This document shows, piece by piece, positions 35,519 through 44,313 of a stretch of DNA of 64,000 bases. The first letter of the stretch is position 1. The number at the start of each line of letters is the position of its first letter. Location of the stretch: contig JAQBOZ010000027.1 of assembly GCA_028287785.1 (NCBI GenBank), positions 124,001 through 188,000 on the forward strand, in the 5' to 3' direction. The position numbers were made by a program, and so were the translations under genes. This stretch comes from Chlorobiota bacterium (GTDB taxonomy: Bacteria > Bacteroidota > Ignavibacteria > OLB7). The notes under the pieces were generated by a model, which was not told the origin of the DNA, did not search any database, and saw nothing but the letters and a program-made list of their open reading frames with translations.

Positions 35519-36067
35519 ATGTTAGCCGCCATGAAAACCGACACGAAAACGTACACGATCGAGATCGACGGGGTGAAACTTCGGGCCGTTGCCGACGAAC
35601 ATGGCATTCGCATTGAGGATGGCTCGATGCCCGTTCCGATCCGGGAGCGGAGCCGGCTCAGGAGCTTCACCGGGACGCTGCCGGACGGGGGCGAGCTCCC
35701 CGTCTATGTTGAGGAGGGGGAGGGGGAACATGAGTATATCGTGTATCTTCGCGGCCGCTCCGCGCGGCTCCATCTGGTGACCGGGCGGGATGAGCGGCTC
35801 CGCGCGCTTCGCAAGAACACGGCGGCGGAAACCTCCTCCATGCAGATCCTGAAGGCGCCGATGCCGGGGCTTCTCAAGGCGATTCTGGTAGAGGAGGGGG
35901 CGGTGGTTCAGAAGGGGGAATCGCTCTGCATTCTGGAGGCGATGAAGATGGAGAACGAGATCAAATCGCCGGACAGGTTGCTGGTGAGCAGGCTGATCGC
36001 GAAGGGAGGAAACGCCGTCGAGAAGGGGGCTCCGCTGATGGAGTTGAAGCCCGCTCCCGCGGCATGA
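35519..36067 (+). CDS. Biotin/lipoyl-attachment protein (biotin carboxyl carrier-like)
   Basis: 182 aa. The last 75 residues form the hammerhead biotinyl domain with biotin-accepting Lys in EAMKMENEI, preceded by LKAPMPGLLKAILVEEGAVV. The N-terminal 100 residues (KTYTIEIDGVKLRAV through VYLRGRSARLHLVTG) resemble the linker domain of acyl-CoA carboxylase alpha chains. It would carry carboxybiotin for an acetyl-, propionyl- or other acyl-CoA carboxylase, but no carboxylase or transcarboxylase gene is in the window. Its biotin could be supplied by the operon at 47-52 kb. MKTDTK at 35531 is an alternative start. Confidence 0.88.
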   Translation: MLAAMKTDTKTYTIEIDGVKLRAVADEHGIRIEDGSMPVPIRERSRLRSFTGTLPDGGELPVYVEEGEGEHEYIVYLRGRSARLHLVTGRDERLRALRKNTAAETSSMQILKAPMPGLLKAILVEEGAVVQKGESLCILEAMKMENEIKSPDRLLVSRLIAKGGNAVEKGAPLMELKPAPAA

Positions 36068-36105
36068 ACGCCGGGGACGGCCGCACGATACGGAACATCG
36101 ATACA

Positions 36106-36113
36106 TACCTTTG
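36106..36113 (+). promoter_or_regulatory. TAnnTTTG promoter element upstream of pspA
   Basis: TACCTTTG fits the Bacteroidota -7 element exactly and lies 27 bases before the pspA start. No TTG is seen at the expected spacing. Confidence 0.4.
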
Positions 36114-36140
36114 GCTATTCACAAATAGGGGTACAGCACA

Positions 36141-36842
36141 ATGAGCATTTTCGGGCGCATGAGCGACATCTTCAAGGCCAACATCAATGATCTGCTCGAC
36201 CGGGCCGAAGATCCGGAGAAGATGATCAAACAGATGGTTATTGAGATGGAGGAGGCGGTGAACAAGGCGACGATCGCGGTCGGATCGGCCATCGCCAACG
36301 AGAAATCGCTCGAGCGGCAGTATACGAAGCAGCTCGCGCAGGTGAACGACTGGCAGCAGAAGGCGGTTCAGGCCGTCGGCGCGGGACGCGACGATCTGGC
36401 GAAGCAGGCGCTCGAGCGGAAGAACACCATCCAGCGGAACGTCACCGATCTGGAGCGGATGTACGGCGAGGCGAAGACCTCCGCGACACAGCTTCGCGGT
36501 CAGCTCGATCAGTTGAAGTCGAAGCTGGACGAGGCGCGGATGCGCCAGAACACGCTGATTGCCCGCTCGCAGGCGGCGAAGGCGAAGAAGCAGATCGCCC
36601 AGTCGTTCTCCGGCATCGGCAGCGATGCGTTCTCGAAGTTCGATAAACTGGAGCAGCGGGTGGAGAAGACCGAGGCGGAGGCCGATGCATTTGCACAGCT
36701 CGCCGGCGAGAACACATCGCTGGATGACCAGTTCCGCCAGCTTGGCACAAGCAGCGCGGCGGATGATGAGCTGGCGGCGCTGAAGGCACAGCTTGGAGCC
36801 GGATCATCCAGCGCCGGATCGCTTCCGGCCGGCAACCCCTGA
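36141..36842 (+). CDS. pspA: PspA/IM30-family membrane-stress protein
   Basis: 233 aa, almost wholly helical. The N terminus MSIFGRMSDIFKANINDLLDRAEDPEKMIKQ is the conserved amphipathic membrane-binding helix plus the DP-kink of PspA/Vipp1. Long coiled-coil helices follow (LERQYTKQLAQVNDWQQKA through LDEARMRQNTLIARSQAAKA). The Gly/Ser-rich tail (GAGSSSAGSLPAG) is short. The protein oligomerises on the inner membrane to maintain integrity under stress. No pspB, pspC or pspF is adjacent. The next gene, on the same strand 111 bases away, encodes a YbjN-like protein. Confidence 0.93.
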   Translation: MSIFGRMSDIFKANINDLLDRAEDPEKMIKQMVIEMEEAVNKATIAVGSAIANEKSLERQYTKQLAQVNDWQQKAVQAVGAGRDDLAKQALERKNTIQRNVTDLERMYGEAKTSATQLRGQLDQLKSKLDEARMRQNTLIARSQAAKAKKQIAQSFSGIGSDAFSKFDKLEQRVEKTEAEADAFAQLAGENTSLDDQFRQLGTSSAADDELAALKAQLGAGSSSAGSLPAGNP

Positions 36843-36953
36843 CAGGGCGTTTCGTGGCATGGCGCGGCGGTTCCCGGCCCGCAAAGGCCCCGCCGCCGAT
36901 GCCGGCATCCGATGGCCGTTCAATTACGATAAATCAGCAAGGAGCCATTCCTA

Positions 36954-37421
36954 ATGGAAGACAATCAGAACATGATAGATTCGACCAATGAGAAGGTCCG
37001 CGGATACCTTCAGGAGATCTACCCGGATTTCGTCGAGTTCGCCGATGGTTCGTTCACGCTTCAGGAGGGCTCGGCCACGGTCAGCGTGATCGTCCGTCCG
37101 TGGCATGAAGGGGATAGCGCGGTGGAGTTCACCAGCCAGCTTGTCAGCGGCGCCACCATGACGCAGGATGTGATGCGGTGGCTTCTCCAGAAGAACGTGG
37201 CGCTCCACTTCGGCGCGCTCGGCCTTCTGTTCGACGATACCGTGGTCTTTTCCCAGACCCTCCCCGGCTGCGATCTGAGCCGCCAGGAGTTCGAATCCAC
37301 CATCCGCACGGTCGCCACGATCGCCGATCATTACGACGATGAAATCGTCGCGATGGCGGGGGGACGGCTCGGCAGCCAGACGGCGGATGAGGTTGCCAAC
37401 GAGATGGCGCAGAATCCGTAA
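36954..37421 (+). CDS. YbjN-domain (type III secretion chaperone-like) protein
   Basis: 155 aa. The alternation of an N-terminal helix (NEKVRGYLQEIYPDF), strands (GSFTLQEGSATVSVIVRPW), a VMRWLLQKNVALHFGALGLLFDD block and a final long helix (RQEFESTIRTVATIADHYDDEIV) matches the YbjN/T3SS-chaperone-like fold. These are small cytoplasmic proteins, some promoting the folding of partners, without a known enzyme activity. Its position after pspA hints at a role in envelope stress, but the PspA link is by neighbourhood only. A strong terminator follows. Confidence 0.8.
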   Translation: MEDNQNMIDSTNEKVRGYLQEIYPDFVEFADGSFTLQEGSATVSVIVRPWHEGDSAVEFTSQLVSGATMTQDVMRWLLQKNVALHFGALGLLFDDTVVFSQTLPGCDLSRQEFESTIRTVATIADHYDDEIVAMAGGRLGSQTADEVANEMAQNP

Positions 37422-37446
37422 CACCGCGTTCCAGCGCGATAATCGA

Positions 37447-37482
37447 AAGCTCCGGCGGAGAGATTCCGCCGGAGCTTTTTTT
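37447..37482 (+). terminator. Rho-independent terminator
   Basis: A perfect 13-bp stem (37447-37459 with 37465-37477) with a 5-base loop runs into seven T residues. It closes the pspA/YbjN transcript. Confidence 0.92.
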
Positions 37483-37498
37483 GTGCGTTGAGACGCAT

Positions 37499-37527
37499 GT
37501 CGGGGCGGGTTTCAAACCCGCCCCGAC
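37499..37527. repeat. GTCGGGG...CCCCGAC hairpin repeat
   Basis: A perfect 29-base palindrome with TTTCAAA core, the same family as at 27319 and 33792. Here the left arm with its flank (ACGCATGTCGGGGCG) is also complementary to 37529-37543, giving two competing stems. Confidence 0.8.
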
Positions 37528-37595
37528 GCGCCCCGACATGCGTTGACAACTGTTTCAGCAGTAGAAAATTAGAAGATTCATGACGCGTAAAATCG

Positions 37596-37603
37596 TATCT
37601 TTG
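37596..37603 (+). promoter_or_regulatory. TAnnTTTG promoter element upstream of gyrA
   Basis: TATCTTTG matches the Bacteroidota -7 element exactly, 217 bases before gyrA. No TTG is present 20 bases upstream. If used, it gives a long 5' leader. Confidence 0.4.
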
Positions 37604-37820
37604 TGGCTGTTCGCGCCTGTTTTTCGCCGCCGGCGGGGAGCCGGGGAAACGGCCGGAAAACAGTACCTGTCGTTACGGTTTGCGTCCCGGATTCCGGTTC
37701 GTGAAACGTCATGAATGATGGCCGGCCCGGTGCCGGAACATGATCGCGCGGGAAGCCCGTGGCGGCCGGCCGGCGGCCCGAAATGCAATCACTTTTCTAC
37801 TCATAGATTCAGAATAGTTC

Positions 37821-40319
<2,499 letters not shown>

Positions 40320-40352
40320 CCGGCTTCCCGGACCAACCTGAAGAAACGAACA

Positions 40353-40386
40353 ACGCCCGGCCGGATCATTCATCCGCGCCGGGCGT
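40353..40386 (+). terminator. Hairpin after gyrA
   Basis: ACGCCCGGC at 40353-40361 pairs with 40378-40386, and CGGAT pairs with ATCCG inside it, giving a 14-bp stem with only a 1-base bulge. The T content after it is low, so termination strength is uncertain. Confidence 0.6.
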
Positions 40387-40502
40387 CTCGTTCCCGATGC
40401 TTTTCGTGCGGAAACGGGAACCCCATTACTTGCATAGTTTCCCGCCATCGAGTATCATTGCGGCCCGATAATGTATGGCGCCGACGTGTGGCGCCATAAA
40501 GC

Positions 40503-40587
40503 GCAGGAGTGGCGGAATTGGCAGACGCGCTGGACTCAAAATCCAGTGGGCTCAACACCCGTGCGGGTTCAACCCCCGCCTCCTGTA
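40503..40587 (+). tRNA. tRNA-Leu (anticodon CAA)
   Basis: An 85-nt class II tRNA without an encoded CCA. The acceptor arm GCAGGAG pairs with CTCCTGT, including one terminal G-U. The D arm contains TGGCGGAATTGGCAGACGCG, typical of tRNA-Leu. The anticodon stem CTGGA/TCCAG encloses the loop CTCAAAA, so the anticodon is CAA reading UUG. A variable arm (GTGGGCTCAACACCC) and T arm GCGGG-TTCAACC-CCCGC follow. Confidence 0.95.
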
Positions 40588-40594
40588 CATCGCG

Positions 40595-40624
40595 CAAGGG
40601 CGGTCCGGCAGCGGATCGCCCTTG
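40595..40624 (+). terminator. Hairpin after tRNA-Leu
   Basis: CAAGGGCG at 40595-40602 pairs with 40617-40624, extended inward by GTCC/GGAT. It begins 8 bases after the tRNA and ends 15 bases before the stop of the convergent lipoprotein gene, so it can serve either direction. Confidence 0.6.
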
Positions 40625-40639
40625 TCGTATCCGGCGCTG

Positions 40640-41044
40640 TCAGTCCTGATTCATCTTCAGCACCCCGCTCTCGGTCGTCACCTGAATCAGTTTATACCAC
40701 TTGTTGTCGAACTCGAACTCCAGCTTGTTCTCATTCACGCGGAACTGCACCTCCTCTATCGGTTTGCCGAAGGTCTGCTTCAGCTCGAACAGGTTTTTCT
40801 TCCAGAAGTCGAAATGCTTCTGGGCGTAGGCATCGCCCATGGCCTGGCGTTCGGCGGAAAGCTGAGATTTCCACTGCCGTATCTCCCCATGCTCGATGAT
40901 CGCGAAGAGGTTCCGGGCGAACTCCGTCGGGTTGGCGGTGTCCATGACCGGGGCGACCGTTTTACATGATGCCAGCAGGAAGGCGATTCCCAGGCAGATT
41001 GCGGCTGCGCGCCGCGGGCTTCCCACATTTGATGAATGATGCAT
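40640..41044 (-). CDS. Small lipoprotein of unknown function
   Basis: 134 aa. A basic N terminus and hydrophobic stretch (AAAICLGIAFLLASC) end in a lipobox LLASC, giving a lipidated Cys near residue 27. The mature part is about 105 residues, mostly helical and charged. It starts VMDTANPTEFARNLFAIIEHG and ends with strands KLEFEFDNKWYKLIQVTTES, which recall nuclear-transport-factor-2-like or DUF4878-type small lipoproteins. No catalytic residues are visible, so I do not assign a function. MHHSSN is preferred as the start; a Met nine codons earlier is possible. Confidence 0.75.
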   Translation of the reverse strand: MHHSSNVGSPRRAAAICLGIAFLLASCKTVAPVMDTANPTEFARNLFAIIEHGEIRQWKSQLSAERQAMGDAYAQKHFDFWKKNLFELKQTFGKPIEEVQFRVNENKLEFEFDNKWYKLIQVTTESGVLKMNQD

Positions 41045-41243
41045 GGCTGCATGAATTGAATTGAACCGCACTACTGTCTCAGAGGGCTCATCAGTATTGA
41101 TGAGCTTATCAGAACTCCGGCAGATTCATGCCAAATAACGCGCACGGCGGGCCGTCCATGAAATGCAGCGTGTTATCGGGTCGATAAATATATTCGATTG
41201 CGGGTATGAAAATGTGACAAAGGGGGGATGGATTGCCGAAGGC

Positions 41244-41274
41244 TTGTAAGGATGGGCCAAATCGCATATCTTTG
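41244..41274 (+). promoter_or_regulatory. Bacteroidota-type promoter for structured RNA/ribosomal operon
   Basis: TTG at 41244-41246, exactly 20 bases, then TATCTTTG at 41267-41274, a full match to TAnnTTTG. Transcription would start near 41279, just before a series of stem-loops. This is the clearest promoter in the window. Confidence 0.7.
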
Positions 41275-41278
41275 CCTT

Positions 41279-41444
41279 TCTTCAGAGCCCGAAACGGTAT
41301 CGACGCCCCCTCCAGGGCATCCCGTTTCAAGGCTCTCCAGGGCTCTTCCTCCGGGAAGTGACCCCGATTCGGAACAACTCGTAGATGCCGCCTTTGCGCG
41401 GACGACCGAAAGAAGGCGATCCAGCCCGGCCGGTCGCCTTTTTT
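41279..41444 (+). ncRNA. Candidate structured RNA or transcription attenuator leader
   Basis: About 165 nt between a clear promoter and an intrinsic terminator, with no credible reading frame. Hairpin I: AGAGCC (41284) pairs with GGCTCT (41331), GAAACGG (41291) with CCGTTTC (41322), and GCCC (41305) with GGGC (41315). Hairpin II: GGG (41340) with CCC (41362) and CTTCC (41345) with GGAAG (41354). Hairpin III: TCGG (41369) with CCGA (41406), CGT (41380) with ACG (41402), and CCGC (41388) with GCGG (41398). The terminator is AAGGCGA (41413) with TCGCCTT (41434), running into six Ts. It could be a stand-alone small RNA or a leader controlling the DUF4295-like/rpmE/rpsR genes that follow. It does not show the SRP, RNase P, tmRNA or common riboswitch motifs I know. 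Confidence 0.5.
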
Positions 41445-41506
41445 GTTGTCCGAAATTCCGGCCGGCAGGCCTGGTATCAATCATCAACTGAAATCTCGAT
41501 TGCACT

Positions 41507-41677
41507 ATGGCAAAAACGCAAACGTTCCAGGATAAGAGCAAGAAGAAGGGGCTCACCGACCTGATCTCCGTCAAGGTTGTCGTGATGAACCAGTCGGAAA
41601 AGGGAACCTACAAATTTAACGAGCGCTTCATCAAGGTGAAGGATCTCGCGGAAGTCGAGAAGGCCGTCAGAGGCTGA
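41507..41677 (+). CDS. Small basic DUF4295-like protein
   Basis: 56 aa, easily missed because of its size. It starts MAKTQTFQDKSKKK. The central VVVMNQSEKGTYKFNERFIKV followed by DLAEVEKAV resembles the DUF4295 pattern (MVKSxKTGAYxFxE, then EEVxxFF). DUF4295 genes in Bacteroidota lie beside ribosomal protein genes such as rpmB and rpmG, and this one precedes rpmE and rpsR, which supports a ribosome-related role. The role itself is unknown and the sequence match is by eye. No clear ribosome-binding site precedes it. It lies 63 bases after an intrinsic terminator, so its expression may depend on readthrough. Confidence 0.72.
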   Translation: MAKTQTFQDKSKKKGLTDLISVKVVVMNQSEKGTYKFNERFIKVKDLAEVEKAVRG

Positions 41678-41782
41678 TTCCCGGCGCAATAGCCTCCGCT
41701 GCATACAGCGCATTCCAAGCAAGCGGCTGCGCATCGGTGGTACGTAGACGTAGTGCCTCCAGTACTTATATCACATTCAGCC

Positions 41783-42058
41783 ATGAAAGAAGGCATCCAT
41801 CCCAAGTATGTCCCGGCGCGCGTAACCTGCGTCTGCGGGGCGAGCTTCATCACGAAGTCGACAGTTGGGGATATCAAGCTCGAAATCTGCTCCGAGTGCC
41901 ATCCATTCTTCACCGGACGCCAGAAGGTTCTCGATACCGCAGGGCGTATCGATCGCTTCAACCAGCGCTTCCAGAAGTCGAAGGGCATCAAGGCCGCCAA
42001 GGGACAGGCTCAGCCGACCGAGGCCGAGCCGACCGGCGAGACCGGCGAGCAGGCCTGA
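41783..42058 (+). CDS. rpmE: 50S ribosomal protein L31
   Basis: 91 aa. [22 protein letters not shown] and the [29 protein letters not shown] block are diagnostic of L31. Four cysteines (CVC and CSEC) make this the zinc-binding C+ form rather than the zinc-independent paralogue. The tail beyond RFQKSKG is acidic and Pro/Glu-rich ([15 protein letters not shown]), somewhat longer than usual. An in-frame ATG ten codons upstream is not conserved. It is followed 62 bases later by rpsR. Confidence 0.96.
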   Translation: MKEGIHPKYVPARVTCVCGASFITKSTVGDIKLEICSECHPFFTGRQKVLDTAGRIDRFNQRFQKSKGIKAAKGQAQPTEAEPTGETGEQA

Positions 42059-42120
42059 GGCTCAGGGAATATCGCAGCAGTTAAATAGATTTATCCAGCA
42101 AACTTCGGAACAGATATCTG

Positions 42121-42408
42121 ATGAGACGTAGCAATCCTTACGATCGGAACAACAGGAACGGGCAGGACGGACAGATGCGCCAGAAGCGCAATGATCCTCC
42201 ACGCCGCAAGCGGAATCCGCTGAAGGGGATCGAGTATGTCGATTACACGAACACGAAGCTCCTCCAGCGGTTCATCAACGATCAGGGAAAAATCCTCCCG
42301 AAGCGTATTACCGGCGTGACGGCCAAGCAGCAGCGTGCGGTGACCCGCGCGGTGAAGTATGCTCGTCATCTGGCGCTCCTGCCGTTCGTCACGGACGACG
42401 CGCGCTAG
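42121..42408 (+). CDS. rpsR: 30S ribosomal protein S18
   Basis: 95 aa. The conserved core is [36 protein letters not shown] followed by [17 protein letters not shown], unmistakably S18. The first 30 residues are an Arg/Asn-rich extension ([16 protein letters not shown]). S18 is usually with rpsF, ssb and rplI; here it follows rpmE instead and none of the usual partners is present. A bidirectional hairpin lies about 100 bases downstream, before the convergent rpe gene. Confidence 0.96.
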   Translation: MRRSNPYDRNNRNGQDGQMRQKRNDPPRRKRNPLKGIEYVDYTNTKLLQRFINDQGKILPKRITGVTAKQQRAVTRAVKYARHLALLPFVTDDAR

Positions 42409-42511
42409 GAGACTGCTGACCAACGTCATCTGCGGACAAACAGGCCCCGGAGGGGCGCAATTCCTGGTGTGTGGGGTATATCGCCCCACGCAGCGGTTTA
42501 TGGAATCGGAT

Positions 42512-42543
42512 GATGGGGGCGTGGTTTCGGCCATGCCCCCATC
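42512..42543. terminator. Bidirectional hairpin between rpsR and rpe
   Basis: GATGGGGGCGTGG at 42512-42524 pairs with CCATGCCCCCATC at 42531-42543, with one G-T, across a 6-base loop. A smaller stem (GTGGGG/CCCCAC) precedes it. Confidence 0.65.
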
Positions 42544-42562
42544 GTCGTTCAGTCGCGTATCG

Positions 42563-43249
42563 TCATGCGGCGCACCGCTCCCGCATCGCGCGGAGCGTCG
42601 CCACCGGATCGGGAGTGCCGAACACCCCTGAGCCGCTGACCACCACGTCCACCCCGGCATCGTATACCTCCCTGATATTCTCCAGCTTGATCCCCCCGTC
42701 GGCCTCGATCAGGCAGCCGGTGGAACCGCACGCCTCCAGCATCTTCCGCACCTGTCTCGCCCGGCGGTAGAGCGATGGGATGAACGATTGTCCCCCGAAG
42801 CCCGGCTCCACCGACATCAGCAGCACCATGTCCACATCGGGCAGAATCTCCTCGATCGCCGAAAGCGATGTGGCCGGGTTGAGCGTTACCCCCGCCCGGC
42901 AGCCGAGCTTCCGTATCTGCTGAACCGTCCGGTGGAGATGCACCGCTGCCTCCACATGCACCGTGATATAGGTGGCCCCCGCGTGGGCGAAATCCTCCAG
43001 ATAGCGATCGGGATCGGCGATCATCAGATGGCAGTCGAGCGGGAGATCGGTAACCTTGCGGATCGCCTCCACCACCGGCGGGCCGATGGTGATGTTCGGC
43101 ACGAAATGGCCGTCCATCACATCGACATGGAGGAAGTCCGCCCCTCCCTCTTCCAGAAGCCGTATCTGATCCGCGAGCCGGACGAAATCGGCGGAGAGGA
43201 TGGAGGGGGAGATATGGAGGGGGCCGCGCGGTTGAACAGTGGTCATCAT
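42563..43249 (-). CDS. rpe: Ribulose-phosphate 3-epimerase
   Basis: 228 aa TIM-barrel enzyme interconverting ribulose 5-phosphate and xylulose 5-phosphate in the pentose phosphate pathway. Family motifs: ISPSILSADFVRLADQI, FLHVDVMDGHFVPNITIG with metal-binding His and Asp, PLDCHLMI, VLLMSVEPGFGGQSFIP, EADGGIKLENI with the catalytic Asp, and SGSGVFG at the phosphate site. Two consecutive Mets begin the frame. It is monocistronic and convergent with rpsR. Confidence 0.96.
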   Translation of the reverse strand: MMTTVQPRGPLHISPSILSADFVRLADQIRLLEEGGADFLHVDVMDGHFVPNITIGPPVVEAIRKVTDLPLDCHLMIADPDRYLEDFAHAGATYITVHVEAAVHLHRTVQQIRKLGCRAGVTLNPATSLSAIEEILPDVDMVLLMSVEPGFGGQSFIPSLYRRARQVRKMLEACGSTGCLIEADGGIKLENIREVYDAGVDVVVSGSGVFGTPDPVATLRAMRERCAA

Positions 43250-43332
43250 GACGGGAAAGTATTGAAGGAACGAATTGAGGAGCTAAATTACTGCCCGCTG
43301 ACGCACTCTCCATACATTTCCGCCTGCCGCGA

Positions 43333-44277
43333 ATGAAACGTCTTACTCTCCGGTTCTCCCTTGTCCCGATGTTCCTGCTTCTTGCCGCGCTTTCCGGCGG
43401 TTGCGCGAAGCGGGAGCTTACGATCAACGCCACGCAACGCGAAATCTTCCCGGATTCCTCAAGGCTCGTCGATGTCTATACGGCGATGGGGAGCGATACG
43501 CTCGATTTCGGCACCAGCCGGTTCGTTGAGAATAATCTTTCGTATGCCGGCAGAGGCGGCGAAAACCTGAAGCTGAGAGTCTGGTATCCCGCCGGACGCC
43601 CGGTCGATACATCAAGAGTGATCCTGCTGATCCCGGGATACGGCGGAGGAACCGTCGAGCTTTTTCCGCTGGCGACCGAGTTTGCGCGGCGTGGGTTCGT
43701 CACGGCGATGCTCTCGCCGCGCGGCACGGACCTTAACGCGGGGCTGAAGGAGGATTATGGATTGAATGAGCCGCACGATGCCACCGATGCCATCAACGCC
43801 TACGCGCGCCGTCACAATCTGACGAAGCCGATCGTCGGGGTGTTCGGGGCGTCGCTGGGAGGGGCGATCGCGCTGAATATGGCGCTGGAGGATAAGCGCG
43901 TGGCCGCAATCGCGGTGGAGGGGCTGCCGCTCGATCTTGAGACAACCGCGAAACGTCTCCTCTCCGCGGAGGAGCTTGACGCGCTGAAAAGCCGGTACGC
44001 CGGGCACGAAGCGGAATTCCGCGAGCGATCCCCCGAGATGGTGCTGAAGAAACCCCTCCCCCCGATCTACGCCATCTGGGGCGACAAGGACAAGCTGGTG
44101 ACCGCCGAGGAGCGCGCCACGCTGCGGCGCATGATCGAAATCAGCACGTCGGCATCGGCAAAGGAGATACGGGGAGGAGGGCACAGCATGCGCTACGGCT
44201 TTCCCCTTACGCTCTCCGAGGCACAGGCGGTGAACACGGGCATCGCCGATTTCCTGCAATCATCCATCCGGTACTGA
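43333..44277 (+). CDS. Lipoprotein alpha/beta-hydrolase
   Basis: 314 aa. The lipobox LSGGC follows a hydrophobic signal, so the protein is probably lipid-anchored with Cys near 24. The hydrolase core shows ILLIPGYGGG, the oxyanion-hole-type segment TAMLSPRGTDL, the nucleophile elbow GASLGG (Ser in GxSxG), an acid candidate in YAIWGDKDKLV and the catalytic His in RGGGHSMRYGFP. That is a complete Ser-Asp-His triad for an esterase, lipase or acyltransferase of the peptidase-S9/dienelactone-hydrolase-like group. The substrate is unknown. Its stop is 36 bases before the stop of the convergent Lon-like gene. Confidence 0.85.
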   Translation: MKRLTLRFSLVPMFLLLAALSGGCAKRELTINATQREIFPDSSRLVDVYTAMGSDTLDFGTSRFVENNLSYAGRGGENLKLRVWYPAGRPVDTSRVILLIPGYGGGTVELFPLATEFARRGFVTAMLSPRGTDLNAGLKEDYGLNEPHDATDAINAYARRHNLTKPIVGVFGASLGGAIALNMALEDKRVAAIAVEGLPLDLETTAKRLLSAEELDALKSRYAGHEAEFRERSPEMVLKKPLPPIYAIWGDKDKLVTAEERATLRRMIEISTSASAKEIRGGGHSMRYGFPLTLSEAQAVNTGIADFLQSSIRY

Positions 44278-44313
44278 GCTTCGATCGGATGATGATGATC
44301 GGGACAATATGAT

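Noticed and set aside
40471-40969. Open frames overlapping tRNA-Leu
   Set aside because: They translate the tRNA and the antisense of the lipoprotein gene, with no independent support.
41274-41417. Closing stem pairing GCCTTTCTTC with GAAAGAAGGC around the structured RNA
   Set aside because: It has a mismatch and a G-U pair, and its 5' arm begins inside the promoter element, so part would not be transcribed. I kept only the three inner hairpins and the terminator.
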